Source: Geobacillus jurassicus NBRC 107829 (GTDB lineage Bacteria; Bacillota; Bacilli; Bacillales; Anoxybacillaceae). From it: a stretch of DNA of 45,112 bases. The translations under genes were made by a program, and so were the position numbers. The notes below the pieces were generated by a model. The model did not search any database and was not told the DNA's origin. It was given only the letters and a program-made list of their open reading frames with translations. Below, piece after piece: positions 1-6,951 of the stretch (positions within the stretch are counted from its first letter, which is position 1; each line of letters starts with the position of its first letter). The stretch lies in NCBI RefSeq assembly GCF_001544315.1, contig NZ_BCQG01000028.1, forward strand, positions 1-45,112, written 5' to 3'.

Positions 1-442
1 CTAACTTGTTTCTTTGGTGGGGATAATTCATTTTCACCAACTTGATTAGTTCTGAAATATTAATAGAAACGTTCTTTTTGTAGAAGCTTGGAATATGTTT
101 TTTCCAAACGTTATACAGGAAGGATACGCTTTCTTCCAATTCTCCAAGGTGATGATTGTGTCGAGACTTTGGACGTAGATTGGATTGATTTTTATGGTAG
201 ATTTCTAATGGTAATAGAATTTCTTGAATGAGTAAGTTATGTACCACTTCTCCAAATACATGTGTACTTATCCCTAATTTCGCTACACCTTCGTTATGCC
301 ACTTTTGAGGGATTTCACATACCTTGTCTCCCCTTCGATCATCGGAGTCCATATAGGACAAAATAAAACAAGCATCGATGTATATAGACGCTTGTCCAAA
401 ATGTTCATCTATGGCATCTTCATATGTCATTACAAACGACAT
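1..442 (-). CDS. PIN-domain-like protein, possible VapC-type toxin (partial, runs off the left edge)
   Basis: An open frame of 147 codons starts at the ATG at 442 and is still open at base 1, so the C-terminus is missing. The N-terminus reads MSFVMTYEDAIDEHFGQ and is followed by a hydrophobic strand with an acidic residue (YIDACFILSYMDSDD) and later STHVFGEVVHNLL. That is the usual PIN order: first Asp on a strand, then a helix with a conserved Glu. PIN proteins are Mg-dependent RNases and many are toxins of type II toxin-antitoxin pairs. The start lies 6 nt after the stop of the small gene upstream, so the two form an operon, which fits antitoxin first and toxin second. The segment is AT-rich compared with the rest of the window, as is common for acquired genes. 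The family call rests on motif order only and the catalytic C-terminal half cannot be checked. Confidence 0.5.
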   Translation of the reverse strand, partial: MSFVMTYEDAIDEHFGQASIYIDACFILSYMDSDDRRGDKVCEIPQKWHNEGVAKLGISTHVFGEVVHNLLIQEILLPLEIYHKNQSNLRPKSRHNHHLGELEESVSFLYNVWKKHIPSFYKKNVSINISELIKLVKMNYPHQRNKL

Positions 443-448
443 AATCGG

Positions 449-610
449 CTACCGTCCTTGTTTGTAGATGTCCACTAATTTTTTGCCAAAGGGAGAAGGT
501 TTGGCTATTTTTTTCCGTAATTCGGCAAATGAAAGATCCTTATCCGGTTTGTTGGCCTGTTCAGTGTAAGACAGTGTCACCTTCATTTTCGTTTCCAAAG
601 CGGAGGGCAT
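449..610 (-). CDS. Small antitoxin-like protein, 53 aa
   Basis: This frame begins MPSALETKMKVTLSYTE and ends GKKLVDIYKQGR before a TAG. A GAGGTG ribosome site lies 6 nt before the ATG. It is short, charged and sits directly upstream of the PIN-like gene with a 6-nt gap. In type II toxin-antitoxin operons a small antitoxin commonly precedes a PIN toxin, and antitoxin C-termini are often charged like this one. No DNA-binding fold can be named from the sequence. It is a real gene on the strength of the ribosome site and coupling; the antitoxin role is inferred from position. Confidence 0.5.
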   Translation of the reverse strand: MPSALETKMKVTLSYTEQANKPDKDLSFAELRKKIAKPSPFGKKLVDIYKQGR

Positions 611-977
611 ATCGATCACCTCATTGATTCTCCTTTCTAAAAATTATAATGCTGGCCAGAAAAAGTGTACAGATTTTTCTTTTACTACTATACCCTTGTT
701 CATGAAAACATAAACAGGGAGAGAATCTCCCCTAAAGGGGTAATGGCTGAAAGAGAAGGATGTTTGGGACGGAGAAGAACTCTTCTCTAAGCTCACGAGC
801 AGATGATTTGAAAGCAATGATTGATGGTTGTTTTCCTGCGGCTTGTAGAAAAAGAAAATGGAAAAATACTACCCATCCTTGTTATGATGGTAACGGGTTT
901 AGCCAACAAGGCTCTTTGCTTTCATGGTTTGGAGTGCCTCGTTTTGTAGGCAAAAAGGTTGTTGGCAGGTGAAAACA
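611..977. other. Intergenic stretch without a recognised gene
   Basis: This 367-base AT-rich stretch separates the minus-strand toxin-antitoxin-like pair from the plus-strand VanZ-like gene. A short hairpin GGGAG/CTCCC lies near 719-734. A possible minus-strand -10 (TATAGT) lies near 692, suitable for the pair to the left. A 70-codon frame at 760-972 exists, but its composition (many Lys, Cys and Ser) and lack of any familiar motif do not support a gene. Confidence 0.5.
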
Positions 978-1430
978 ATGAGAGATTTTCTCTCCCGCTG
1001 GCTCCCCGTCATTCTCTGGTGCCTCGTCATTTACAGCTTCAGCGAGTCTTCTTGGTTCACTGGGGCGAATACGGCGCATGTGCTGCAGGTGATTTTATCG
1101 TACTTGCCGTTTGGCGGCGGGGATGAAGAGGGGCCGTCATGGTTGAATTTTTTGATCCGAAAAGCGGCGCATTTGACTGAGTTTGGCATTTTGGCGGTGC
1201 TTGTGTGGCGGGCGCTTTCGCCAAAACGGTTTGCGTATGCGGGCGCCTGGCTGTTTGCGACCGTGTATGCGGCAACCGACGAGTGGCATCAATCGTTTGA
1301 ACCGGGGCGGACGGCGACGCCGAAAGACGTGGCGATTGACTCGTGCGGGGCGCTCATGGCGCTTTTGATTGTATGGGTTTGCCGCCGTTGGTTCAGGACA
1401 GAGCATCGGGCGGTCAAACGCGGCGTATAA
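978..1430 (+). CDS. VanZ-like integral membrane protein
   Basis: The 150-residue protein starts MRDFLSRWLPVILWCLVIYS with an immediate transmembrane segment. It carries the VanZ signature region around residues 66-110: RKAAHLTEFGILAVLVWRAL, then ATDEWHQSFEPGRTATPKDVAID. VanZ-family proteins are small multi-spanning membrane proteins; the founding member contributes to teicoplanin resistance, but most chromosomal copies have no known role. The ATG at 978 is chosen because AGGTG ends 6 nt before it and hydrophobicity begins at once; an in-frame ATG at 924 would add a non-conserved tail. The gene stands alone, with the next small gene 86 nt downstream. Family assignment is firm and the function in this organism is unknown. 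Confidence 0.85.
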   Translation: MRDFLSRWLPVILWCLVIYSFSESSWFTGANTAHVLQVILSYLPFGGGDEEGPSWLNFLIRKAAHLTEFGILAVLVWRALSPKRFAYAGAWLFATVYAATDEWHQSFEPGRTATPKDVAIDSCGALMALLIVWVCRRWFRTEHRAVKRGV

Positions 1431-1516
1431 TAGAACAAGCTCTCCCAATGTATAGGTCTATATCTAAAAGGAAAGAATGACAAATAACCAGTTTGCGAGA
1501 AAAGGGAGAGAGGGCC

Positions 1517-1633
1517 ATGGTCGCGTTTATTGCGGGAATGTTTGTCGGTTCATTCGTGATGCTTGTCATCATGAGCATGATGATGGCGGCGAAACGGGCG
1601 GATGAAGCAAGCGAACGGTGGAGGGAAGAGTGA
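1517..1633 (+). CDS. Small single-pass membrane protein, 38 aa
   Basis: A 38-codon frame starts MVAFIAGMFVGSFVMLVIM and ends with the charged tail KRADEASERWREE. The ribosome site GGGAGAGAGGG lies just upstream of the ATG. A Gly- and Met-rich transmembrane helix at residues 2-24 followed by a short charged cytoplasmic tail resembles the small DUF3789-type proteins of Bacillaceae and phages. The role is unknown. The strong ribosome site and clean topology support a real gene; the family name is tentative. Confidence 0.55.
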   Translation: MVAFIAGMFVGSFVMLVIMSMMMAAKRADEASERWREE

Positions 1634-1690
1634 GAATTTTGGAGAGGGACGTTAGGCAATGAACGAATGTCCTAAATTTTCCAAGACGTA

Positions 1691-1719
1691 TTGGTTGCTA
1701 GAAACAAAAATGATAGAAT
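1691..1719 (+). promoter_or_regulatory. Predicted promoter of the holin-like toxin mRNA
   Basis: TTGGTT at 1691-1696 and TAGAAT at 1714-1719 are separated by 17 bp. The -10 matches the vegetative consensus at 5 of 6 positions and the -35 at 3 of 6. The start would lie near 1726 and give a leader of about 58 nt before the toxin ATG. Confidence 0.45.
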
Positions 1720-1784
1720 AAAGATGCACGGTTTGATGCAGGGTGGGCAGTGGCGACTCCCTTGATGAAAGGGGGTGCTGCTGG

Positions 1785-1871
1785 ATGATGACTGTTGCGG
1801 AGGCACTGACGTTAATGATTTCGTTTGCATCGCTGATCGTGGCAGTCATTGCGGTATCAAAAGAAAAGTAA
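1785..1871 (+). CDS. Putative holin-like toxin peptide (Hol_Tox type), 28 aa
   Basis: The peptide MMTVAEALTLMISFASLIVA continues VIAVSKEK and stops. The form MTVxEAL, one hydrophobic helix and a short Lys-rich tail is that of the Bacillota holin-like toxin peptides (Pfam Hol_Tox). These are membrane-active toxins of type I toxin-antitoxin systems, silenced by an antisense RNA. A very strong ribosome site (GAAAGGGGG at 1767-1775) precedes two consecutive ATGs at 1785 and 1788; either could be used. The stop codon lies inside the first arm of the inverted repeat at 1869-1904, and a good minus-strand promoter faces it from 2014-2043. Family resemblance is strong for so short a peptide; toxicity is inferred. 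Confidence 0.7.
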   Translation: MMTVAEALTLMISFASLIVAVIAVSKEK

Positions 1872-2007
1872 CCCACCCTGCTCGGCCTAGGTAAGGGTGG
1901 GTTACTCCTGCCTGCTTCTGGGCCGCTGCATTTCTTGCGGCCACCGTGCGTGTTGGTCAGGGCATTGGCCGTTGCCAATGTCCTGTTTTTTATCGTATGC
2001 CTTTCCA
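1860..2007 (-). ncRNA. Predicted antisense RNA, antitoxin to the holin-like toxin
   Basis: A minus-strand promoter at 2014-2043 would start an RNA near 2007. Going left it meets an 11-bp perfect stem (1894-1904 with 1869-1879), followed on the minus strand by CTTTTCTTTT. That is an intrinsic terminator for this strand; on the plus strand the same stem is followed by a non-T sequence. The RNA of about 145 nt would be fully complementary to the 3' part of the toxin mRNA, which by its own terminator ends near 1991. Convergent RNAs overlapping at their 3' ends are the known layout of txpA/RatA and bsrG/SR4 in Bacillus. No transcript evidence is available. Confidence 0.55.
1963..1991 (+). terminator. 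Intrinsic terminator of the toxin mRNA
   Basis: CATTGGC (1963-1969), a CGTT loop, and GCCAATG (1974-1980) form a perfect 7-bp stem, followed by TCCTG and six T. It ends the plus-strand transcript within the antisense RNA region. Another stem (GGCCGC 1921-1926 with GCGGCC 1937-1942) lies just before it in the same mRNA. Confidence 0.65.
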
Positions 2008-2013
2008 TTCTTA

Positions 2014-2043
2014 ATTATAACCATAATCGAGGGAAAATCACAA
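2014..2043 (-). promoter_or_regulatory. Predicted promoter of the antisense RNA
   Basis: On the minus strand TTGTGA (2043-2038) and a perfect TATAAT (2019-2014) are 18 bp apart. No minus-strand coding frame follows, which points to a non-coding RNA running left toward the toxin gene. Confidence 0.5.
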
Positions 2044-2099
2044 TACGGCTTGCATGGAAAAGAGCGTACACATTCCTGAGGATGTGCTCAAAAAATTGC

Positions 2100-2148
2100 T
2101 TGATGGCGCACGAAAAATAGGATATACTATGTGTAACCGGTTACACAT
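2100..2148 (+). promoter_or_regulatory. Ribose operon promoter with palindromic operator
   Basis: TTGATG (2100-2105) and TATACT (2123-2128) are 17 bp apart. A 20-bp perfect palindrome at 2129-2148, with core TGTAACCGGTTACA at 2132-2145, starts right after the -10 and covers the transcription start. The core matches the cre consensus TGWAANCGNTNWCA at every position, and LacI-family regulators share this type of site. Binding of either RbsR (encoded next) or CcpA here would block initiation. Which protein binds cannot be told from sequence. Confidence 0.8.
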
Positions 2149-2172
2149 ATACAGATAAAGAAGGAATCGAAC

Positions 2173-3162
2173 ATGGCAACAATTCGAGATGTAGCAAAGC
2201 GTGCAGGTGTATCCGTCGCCACCGTTTCGCGGGTGTTGAATCAAAATGGATATGTCAATGAAGAAACAGAAAAACGGGTCAGACAGGCGATGGAAGAACT
2301 GAATTACAAACCGAATGAGGTGGCGAGGGCGCTATTCAAAAAAACATCCAAAACGGTCGGGTTGATTGTCCCGGATATCACCAACCCGTTCTTTCCGGAG
2401 CTCGTTCGCGCGGTGGAAGATGTGATGAATATTTATGACTATACCGTCATTTTATGCAATTCGGATGAGAAAGCAGAAAAAGAACGAGAATATATCGAGG
2501 TGTTAAAGCAAAAATATGTGGACGGCGTCATTTTGACCACGAATCAGTTCGCGCCGGAAGAAGTCGAGGAATGGGATGTTCCGATTGTCGTGCTCGATCG
2601 TCCGCTGCATGAGCGTTATCCGTCGGTGGTCGCGGATAATTACGAGGGAGCTCGTTTAGCGACGCGTCATTTGTATGAAGTGGGCTGCCGGCGGATCGCC
2701 CATATTCAAGGGCCGACCCACGTGGTGAACGCCATAGAGCGTTTTCGCGGCTATCAAGATGAAATGAAGGCGCTGGGGTTGGGAGATCGGCAGCTCGTCA
2801 TTCAAGGCAATTACCAGCTGAAGCAAGCGAAAGAAGCGGTGATGGCCGCGTTGGCCGACCATGAGATCGACGGGATTTTTGCCGGCAACGACGTGATGGC
2901 GGTCGGCGCATTGAAAGCGGTTCAGCAATGCGGGCTGCGGGTTCCCGAAGATATTGCGATTATCGGCTACGACGGCATCCCGCTGACGGAAATGACAACG
3001 CCTGAACTATCGACCGTGTCTCAGCCCATTTATGAAATGGGGGCCATGGCGGCGAGAATTTTAATTAAACAAATTGAGGGGAAGCCGCTTGAGAAGTTCC
3101 ATTATCAACTTCCGGTTCAACTGATTGTGCGACAGTCGACGTCAAGGAGGAGATCAACATGA
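2173..3162 (+). CDS. rbsR: Ribose operon repressor, LacI family
   Basis: The 329-residue protein opens with the LacI helix-turn-helix (IRDVAKRAGVSVATVSRVLN, residues 4-23) and the hinge helix YKPNEVARAL. A periplasmic-binding-protein fold follows from about residue 60 (VGLIVPDITNPFFPELVRAV). It should bind the palindrome at 2129-2148 and lose affinity when ribose or a derivative binds the C-terminal domain. Start: ATG 2173 with the ribosome site AAGAAGGAA. Its stop overlaps the rbsK start by 4 nt (ATGA), so it is the first gene of the operon and should control its own synthesis. Length and domains are normal. The ribose assignment comes from the operon. Confidence 0.92.
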   Translation: MATIRDVAKRAGVSVATVSRVLNQNGYVNEETEKRVRQAMEELNYKPNEVARALFKKTSKTVGLIVPDITNPFFPELVRAVEDVMNIYDYTVILCNSDEKAEKEREYIEVLKQKYVDGVILTTNQFAPEEVEEWDVPIVVLDRPLHERYPSVVADNYEGARLATRHLYEVGCRRIAHIQGPTHVVNAIERFRGYQDEMKALGLGDRQLVIQGNYQLKQAKEAVMAALADHEIDGIFAGNDVMAVGALKAVQQCGLRVPEDIAIIGYDGIPLTEMTTPELSTVSQPIYEMGAMAARILIKQIEGKPLEKFHYQLPVQLIVRQSTSRRRST

Positions 3163-4052
3163 AAAAACCAACTATTACGGTCATCGGCAGCCTCAACATG
3201 GACTTGGTCACCGTGGCAGCGCGGTTTCCAAACCAAGGAGAGACGATCTTAGGCGAGCGGTTTCTTACCACTCCGGGCGGCAAAGGGGCGAACCAGGCGG
3301 TGGCCGCCGCCCGCCTCGGCGCCAATGTGCGGATGATGGGCGCTGTTGGCGATGACTCGTTCGGCAAGGAGCTCATCCGTTCGTTACAAAACGAAGGCAT
3401 TTCCGTCGACTGTGTGAAACCGGTTACACATCAACATACAGGCATTGCTTCGATTACGATTTCTGAACAAGACAACCGGATTATCGTCGTGCCGGGAGCG
3501 AACCATGCCCTGACGATAGAGGATATTAACGAGTGCGAATCGGCGATCGCCGAAAGCGATGTTTGTTTATTGCAGCTGGAAATTCCCATTCCGGTCGTCG
3601 AGCGGGCGGTCGCCATCGCCCATCGCCATGGCGTGCGCATCATCGTCAACCCAGCTCCAGCCCAGCCGCTGCCGTCGTCGGTGCTCGAGCAAGCCAGTTT
3701 CTTGACGCCCAACGAACATGAGCGGGTCATTTTGTTTGCCGGGATGGACGAAGAAACGTTTGTCGATCGGCTCATCGTCACCGAAGGGGCAAAAGGGGTG
3801 CGCATTTGGCAAGAAGGACAAGAACGGCTCATTCCAAGTTTCCAAGTTCCAGTCGTCGATACGACGGGCGCGGGCGATACGTTTAACGGGGCGCTCGCGG
3901 TGGCGCTCGCGGAAGGGAATACGCTTGAGGAAGCGTGTCGGTTCGCCAATGCGGCCGCGGCTTTATCGGTAACGAAACTCGGGGCGCAGGCCGGGATGCC
4001 GAGACGGCAAGAGGTCGAGTCATTTTTGTCCAAACAGAGGGAGAGTCAGTGA
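3159..4052 (+). CDS. rbsK: Ribokinase
   Basis: This PfkB-family sugar kinase of 297 residues phosphorylates D-ribose at O5 with ATP in the cytoplasm, giving ribose 5-phosphate. Visible signatures are the N-terminal GSLNMDLV, the sugar-binding GGKGANQAVAAARLG (residues 40-54), and the C-terminal DTTGAGDTFNGAL with the catalytic base Asp240 and the anion hole GAGD (237-240). Start overlaps the rbsR stop; an AAGGAGG site lies inside the rbsR end. The stop overlaps the rbsD start by one base. The coding sequence contains a second operator-like palindrome at 3415-3428. The rbsRKDACB order matches Bacillus subtilis. Confidence 0.95.
   Translation: MKKPTITVIGSLNMDLVTVAARFPNQGETILGERFLTTPGGKGANQAVAAARLGANVRMMGAVGDDSFGKELIRSLQNEGISVDCVKPVTHQHTGIASITISEQDNRIIVVPGANHALTIEDINECESAIAESDVCLLQLEIPIPVVERAVAIAHRHGVRIIVNPAPAQPLPSSVLEQASFLTPNEHERVILFAGMDEETFVDRLIVTEGAKGVRIWQEGQERLIPSFQVPVVDTTGAGDTFNGALAVALAEGNTLEEACRFANAAAALSVTKLGAQAGMPRRQEVESFLSKQRESQ
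3415..3428. promoter_or_regulatory. Operator-like site inside rbsK
   Basis: TGAAACCGGTTACA matches the cre consensus at all 14 positions and differs from the promoter operator core only in its third base. The match to the promoter palindrome extends to the right (CACAT). It lies about 1.28 kb downstream of the promoter, within rbsK codons 86-90. It could be an auxiliary operator for looping or a roadblock site. Confidence 0.5.
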
Positions 4053-4450
4053 TGAAAAAACGCGGGATTTTGAATAAAGAATTGAACACGCTGCTTGCCT
4101 CGCTAGGGCACACCGATACGATCGTGATTGCCGATTGCGGGCTGCCGATTCCGAACGAAAATGCGCGCATCGACTTGTCTATCGTCAAAGGGTTCCCGCC
4201 CTTCTTATCCGTATTGGATGCGGTTGTTGATGAGCTGGAAATTGAGGAAATCGTACTAGCTGAGGAGATCAAGAGCGAGAATCCGGATCTATACGAAAGC
4301 ATCAAGGCAAGAATGGGGGATGTGCCTGTCCAATTTGTCCCCCATGAAGATTTCAAAGAGATGACAAAGCAGGCGAAAGCGGTGATTCGCACTGGGGAGG
4401 CGACTCCCTATGCCAATATCATTCTGCGTTCTGGTGTGAGTTTTTCATAG
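4052..4450 (+). CDS. rbsD: D-ribose pyranase
   Basis: The 132-residue protein interconverts beta-pyranose and beta-furanose forms of ribose so that ribokinase gets its substrate. It begins MKKRGILNKELNTLLASLGH, with the catalytic His20 of the family, and continues with IVIADCGLPIP and the conserved VKGFPPFLSVLDAV. The C-terminus IRTGEATPYANIILRSGV is the usual end. ATG 4052 overlaps the rbsK stop as TGATG, which suggests coupled translation. Length matches the family. The product acts in the cytoplasm between import by RbsACB and phosphorylation by RbsK. Confidence 0.95.
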   Translation: MKKRGILNKELNTLLASLGHTDTIVIADCGLPIPNENARIDLSIVKGFPPFLSVLDAVVDELEIEEIVLAEEIKSENPDLYESIKARMGDVPVQFVPHEDFKEMTKQAKAVIRTGEATPYANIILRSGVSFS

Positions 4451-4483
4451 AAAGATTTCTGAAGGAAAAGGAGGGCAGAAACG

Positions 4484-5977
4484 ATGAGGCCCTTGATTGA
4501 AATGCGGTCGATTCAAAAATCGTTTGGCGACAATACTGTTCTCAATGGCGTTGATTTTGAGGTGCTCCCTGGAGAAGTGCATGCGTTGATGGGAGAGAAC
4601 GGAGCGGGGAAATCAACGCTCATCAAAGTGTTGACTGGCATTTATGAGCGGGATGGGGGAACGATTGTTGTCAACGGGCGCGAAGTGCATTACCGCCATC
4701 CGAAAGAGGCGGAACGCGACGGCATTGTCGTGATTCATCAAGAGTTGAACGTCATTCCGACATTGACGGTGGCCGAAAACATTTTCCTTGGGCGCGAGCC
4801 GAAAATCGGGAGAACGGGTGTCATTCGCCATAAAGAAATGGAACAACAGGCAGCTTCCTATTTGCGGAGATTAGGAATGGACCTTAACCCACGAGAACTT
4901 GCCGGTCGGTTGTCCGTCGGCAAGCAGCAAATGATCGAAATTGCGCGGGCCATTTCCACGAATGCGAAGTGTCTCATTATGGATGAACCGACAGCGGCGC
5001 TTACCGAGCGGGAAATTCAGGCTTTATTTTCTGTCATTCGCACCTTGAAGCAACAAGGTGTGGCGATCGTGTACATTTCCCACCGAATGGAAGAGATTTT
5101 CACCATTTGCGACCGGATTTCGGTTCTCCGGGACGGCCAGTTTATCGGCACGAAACAAGTAAAGGAAACGAACTTCGAGGAAATTGTGCAAATGATGGTC
5201 GGTCGGCAAATCGGGGAGCGCTTTCCAAAGCGGAATGTCGCGATCGGGGAAGAACGACTGCGCGTCGAGCGGCTCACGAGAAAAGGGTTGTTTGAGAATG
5301 TATCGTTTTCCGTGCGAGCCGGTGAAGTGCTTGGTGTGGCGGGACTGATGGGATCGGGGCGAACCGAGATCATGGAAGCGATTTTCGGCGCCAGATCATT
5401 CGATGAAGGAAACATCTATATCGACGGGCGCCCTGTGCGCATCCGTTCTCCGCGCCAAGCCGTAGAACATGGCATCGCCATGATTACCGAAGACCGAAAG
5501 CAAAAAGGGCTCGTTCTCGACATGAGTGTCCATGAGAATTTGACTTTGCCGAAATTGGAACAATTGGCGGCAGCGGGATTCGTCCAGTCATCGAAAGAGC
5601 GGGACGTGGTGTTGACATACATCCATCTGTTGAATATTAAAGCCTCCTCCCCAGATTTGCCGGTGAAAGCATTGAGCGGCGGAAATCAACAAAAAGTCGT
5701 ATTCGGCAAGTGGCTGGCGATGAGCCCGCGCATCCTCATTTTGGATGAACCAACCCGAGGGGTCGATGTCGGGGCAAAGAAGGAGATTTACGACATCATC
5801 AATGAATTGGCCGCTCAAGGTGTTGCCGTTATTATGGTGTCTTCCGAATTGCCGGAAGTATTAGGGATGAGCGACCGGGTCATGGTCATCCATGAAGGGA
5901 AAGTGCAGGCGATCTTGGAGAATGACGGCTTGGATCAAGAAACCGTCATGCGCGCAGCGACAGGGGGGAATATCTGA
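4484..5977 (+). CDS. rbsA: Ribose ABC transporter, ATP-binding protein
   Basis: This 497-residue double ABC protein powers ribose import. The N-terminal cassette has Walker A GENGAGKST (residues 37-45), signature LSVGKQQMIEIARA and Walker B CLIMDEPTAAL. The C-terminal cassette has a degenerate A-loop region (GLMGSGRTEIMEA), signature LSGGNQQKVVFGKW and Walker B ILILDEPTRGVDVGAK. Two fused cassettes with a degenerate second Walker A are typical of CUT2 monosaccharide transporters. Start ATG 4484 follows AAAAGGAGGG. The stop overlaps the rbsC start (TGATG). It sits on the inner face of the membrane with RbsC. Confidence 0.96.
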   Translation: MRPLIEMRSIQKSFGDNTVLNGVDFEVLPGEVHALMGENGAGKSTLIKVLTGIYERDGGTIVVNGREVHYRHPKEAERDGIVVIHQELNVIPTLTVAENIFLGREPKIGRTGVIRHKEMEQQAASYLRRLGMDLNPRELAGRLSVGKQQMIEIARAISTNAKCLIMDEPTAALTEREIQALFSVIRTLKQQGVAIVYISHRMEEIFTICDRISVLRDGQFIGTKQVKETNFEEIVQMMVGRQIGERFPKRNVAIGEERLRVERLTRKGLFENVSFSVRAGEVLGVAGLMGSGRTEIMEAIFGARSFDEGNIYIDGRPVRIRSPRQAVEHGIAMITEDRKQKGLVLDMSVHENLTLPKLEQLAAAGFVQSSKERDVVLTYIHLLNIKASSPDLPVKALSGGNQQKVVFGKWLAMSPRILILDEPTRGVDVGAKKEIYDIINELAAQGVAVIMVSSELPEVLGMSDRVMVIHEGKVQAILENDGLDQETVMRAATGGNI

Positions 5978-6918
5978 TGGAAGCGAAGCGAAAATGGGAT
6001 GTGAAAAAACTAGGGCCGTTGATCGGATTGTTTCTGCTATGCATCGTGCTTTCCATATTGAGCGATGACTTTTTGACAATGGACAACTGGCTCAATCTTC
6101 TGCGGCAAGTATCGATCAACGCGCTGATTGCGTTTGGGATGACGTTTGTCATTTTAACGGGGGGCATTGATTTATCAGTCGGTTCCGTGTTAGCGCTATC
6201 AAGCGCCATCACAGCGGGAATGATGGCGCAAGGGGTCAGCGGATTTGTCGCGATATTCATCGGCTTATTAGCAGGCACGGCCATGGGCGTCTTGAACGGA
6301 GTCTTGGTCACCAAAGGAAAAGTCGCCCCTTTTATCGCCACACTGGCGACGATGACCGCATTTCGCGGCTTGACTCTCGTTTACACGGACGGGCGTCCGA
6401 TTACAGGGTTTGCGTCTGATGACATCATGTTTCAGATGATCGGCCGCGGTTATTTCTTCGGCATTCCCGTACCGATTATATTGATGCTCGTCGTCTATAT
6501 CGTGTTGTATATCGTCCTGAAAAAGACGACCTTTGGCCGTCATACGTATGCGATTGGCGGGAACGAAGAAGCGAGCCGTCTATCAGGACTTCGCGTTGAT
6601 CGGCTCAAAATGTATGTGTATGCGCTAACAGGGACGTTATCCGCTTTGGCGGGGCTCATTTTAACCTCCCGATTGAATTCCGCGCAGCCGACAGCGGGAA
6701 CGGCGTACGAGTTGGATGCTATTGCTGCCGTTGTCTTGGGCGGCACTAGCTTGTCGGGAGGAAGAGGCTGGATTTTCGGCACGCTAGTCGGCGCTCTGAT
6801 TATCGGTGTATTGAACAATGGATTGAATTTGCTCAATGTGTCATCGTTCTACCAGCAAGTCATTAAAGGAGCGGTCATTCTTCTTGCGGTGCTGTTAGAC
6901 CGCCGCAAAGAAGCATGA
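5977..6918 (+). CDS. rbsC: Ribose ABC transporter, permease
   Basis: This 313-residue BPD_transp_2-family permease has many hydrophobic segments beginning at about residue 13 (LIGLFLLCIVLSILSDDF). It includes the family hallmark VILTGGIDLSVGSVLALSSAI and, later, GGNEEASRLSGLRVDRLKMYVYALTG (cytoplasmic loop contacting the ATPase), LGGTSLSGGRGWIFGTLVGA and the C-terminal helix. It forms the membrane channel for ribose with RbsA and RbsB. ATG 5977 overlaps the rbsA stop by one base. rbsB follows after 33 nt with a strong ribosome site. Confidence 0.95.
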   Translation: MEAKRKWDVKKLGPLIGLFLLCIVLSILSDDFLTMDNWLNLLRQVSINALIAFGMTFVILTGGIDLSVGSVLALSSAITAGMMAQGVSGFVAIFIGLLAGTAMGVLNGVLVTKGKVAPFIATLATMTAFRGLTLVYTDGRPITGFASDDIMFQMIGRGYFFGIPVPIILMLVVYIVLYIVLKKTTFGRHTYAIGGNEEASRLSGLRVDRLKMYVYALTGTLSALAGLILTSRLNSAQPTAGTAYELDAIAAVVLGGTSLSGGRGWIFGTLVGALIIGVLNNGLNLLNVSSFYQQVIKGAVILLAVLLDRRKEA

Positions 6919-6951
6919 TACATTTTATCAAAAAACAAGGGGGAAATCAGA

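Noticed and set aside
760-972. A 70-codon plus-strand frame before the VanZ-like gene
   Set aside because: No ribosome site at a sensible distance, odd composition and no known motif; treated as intergenic.
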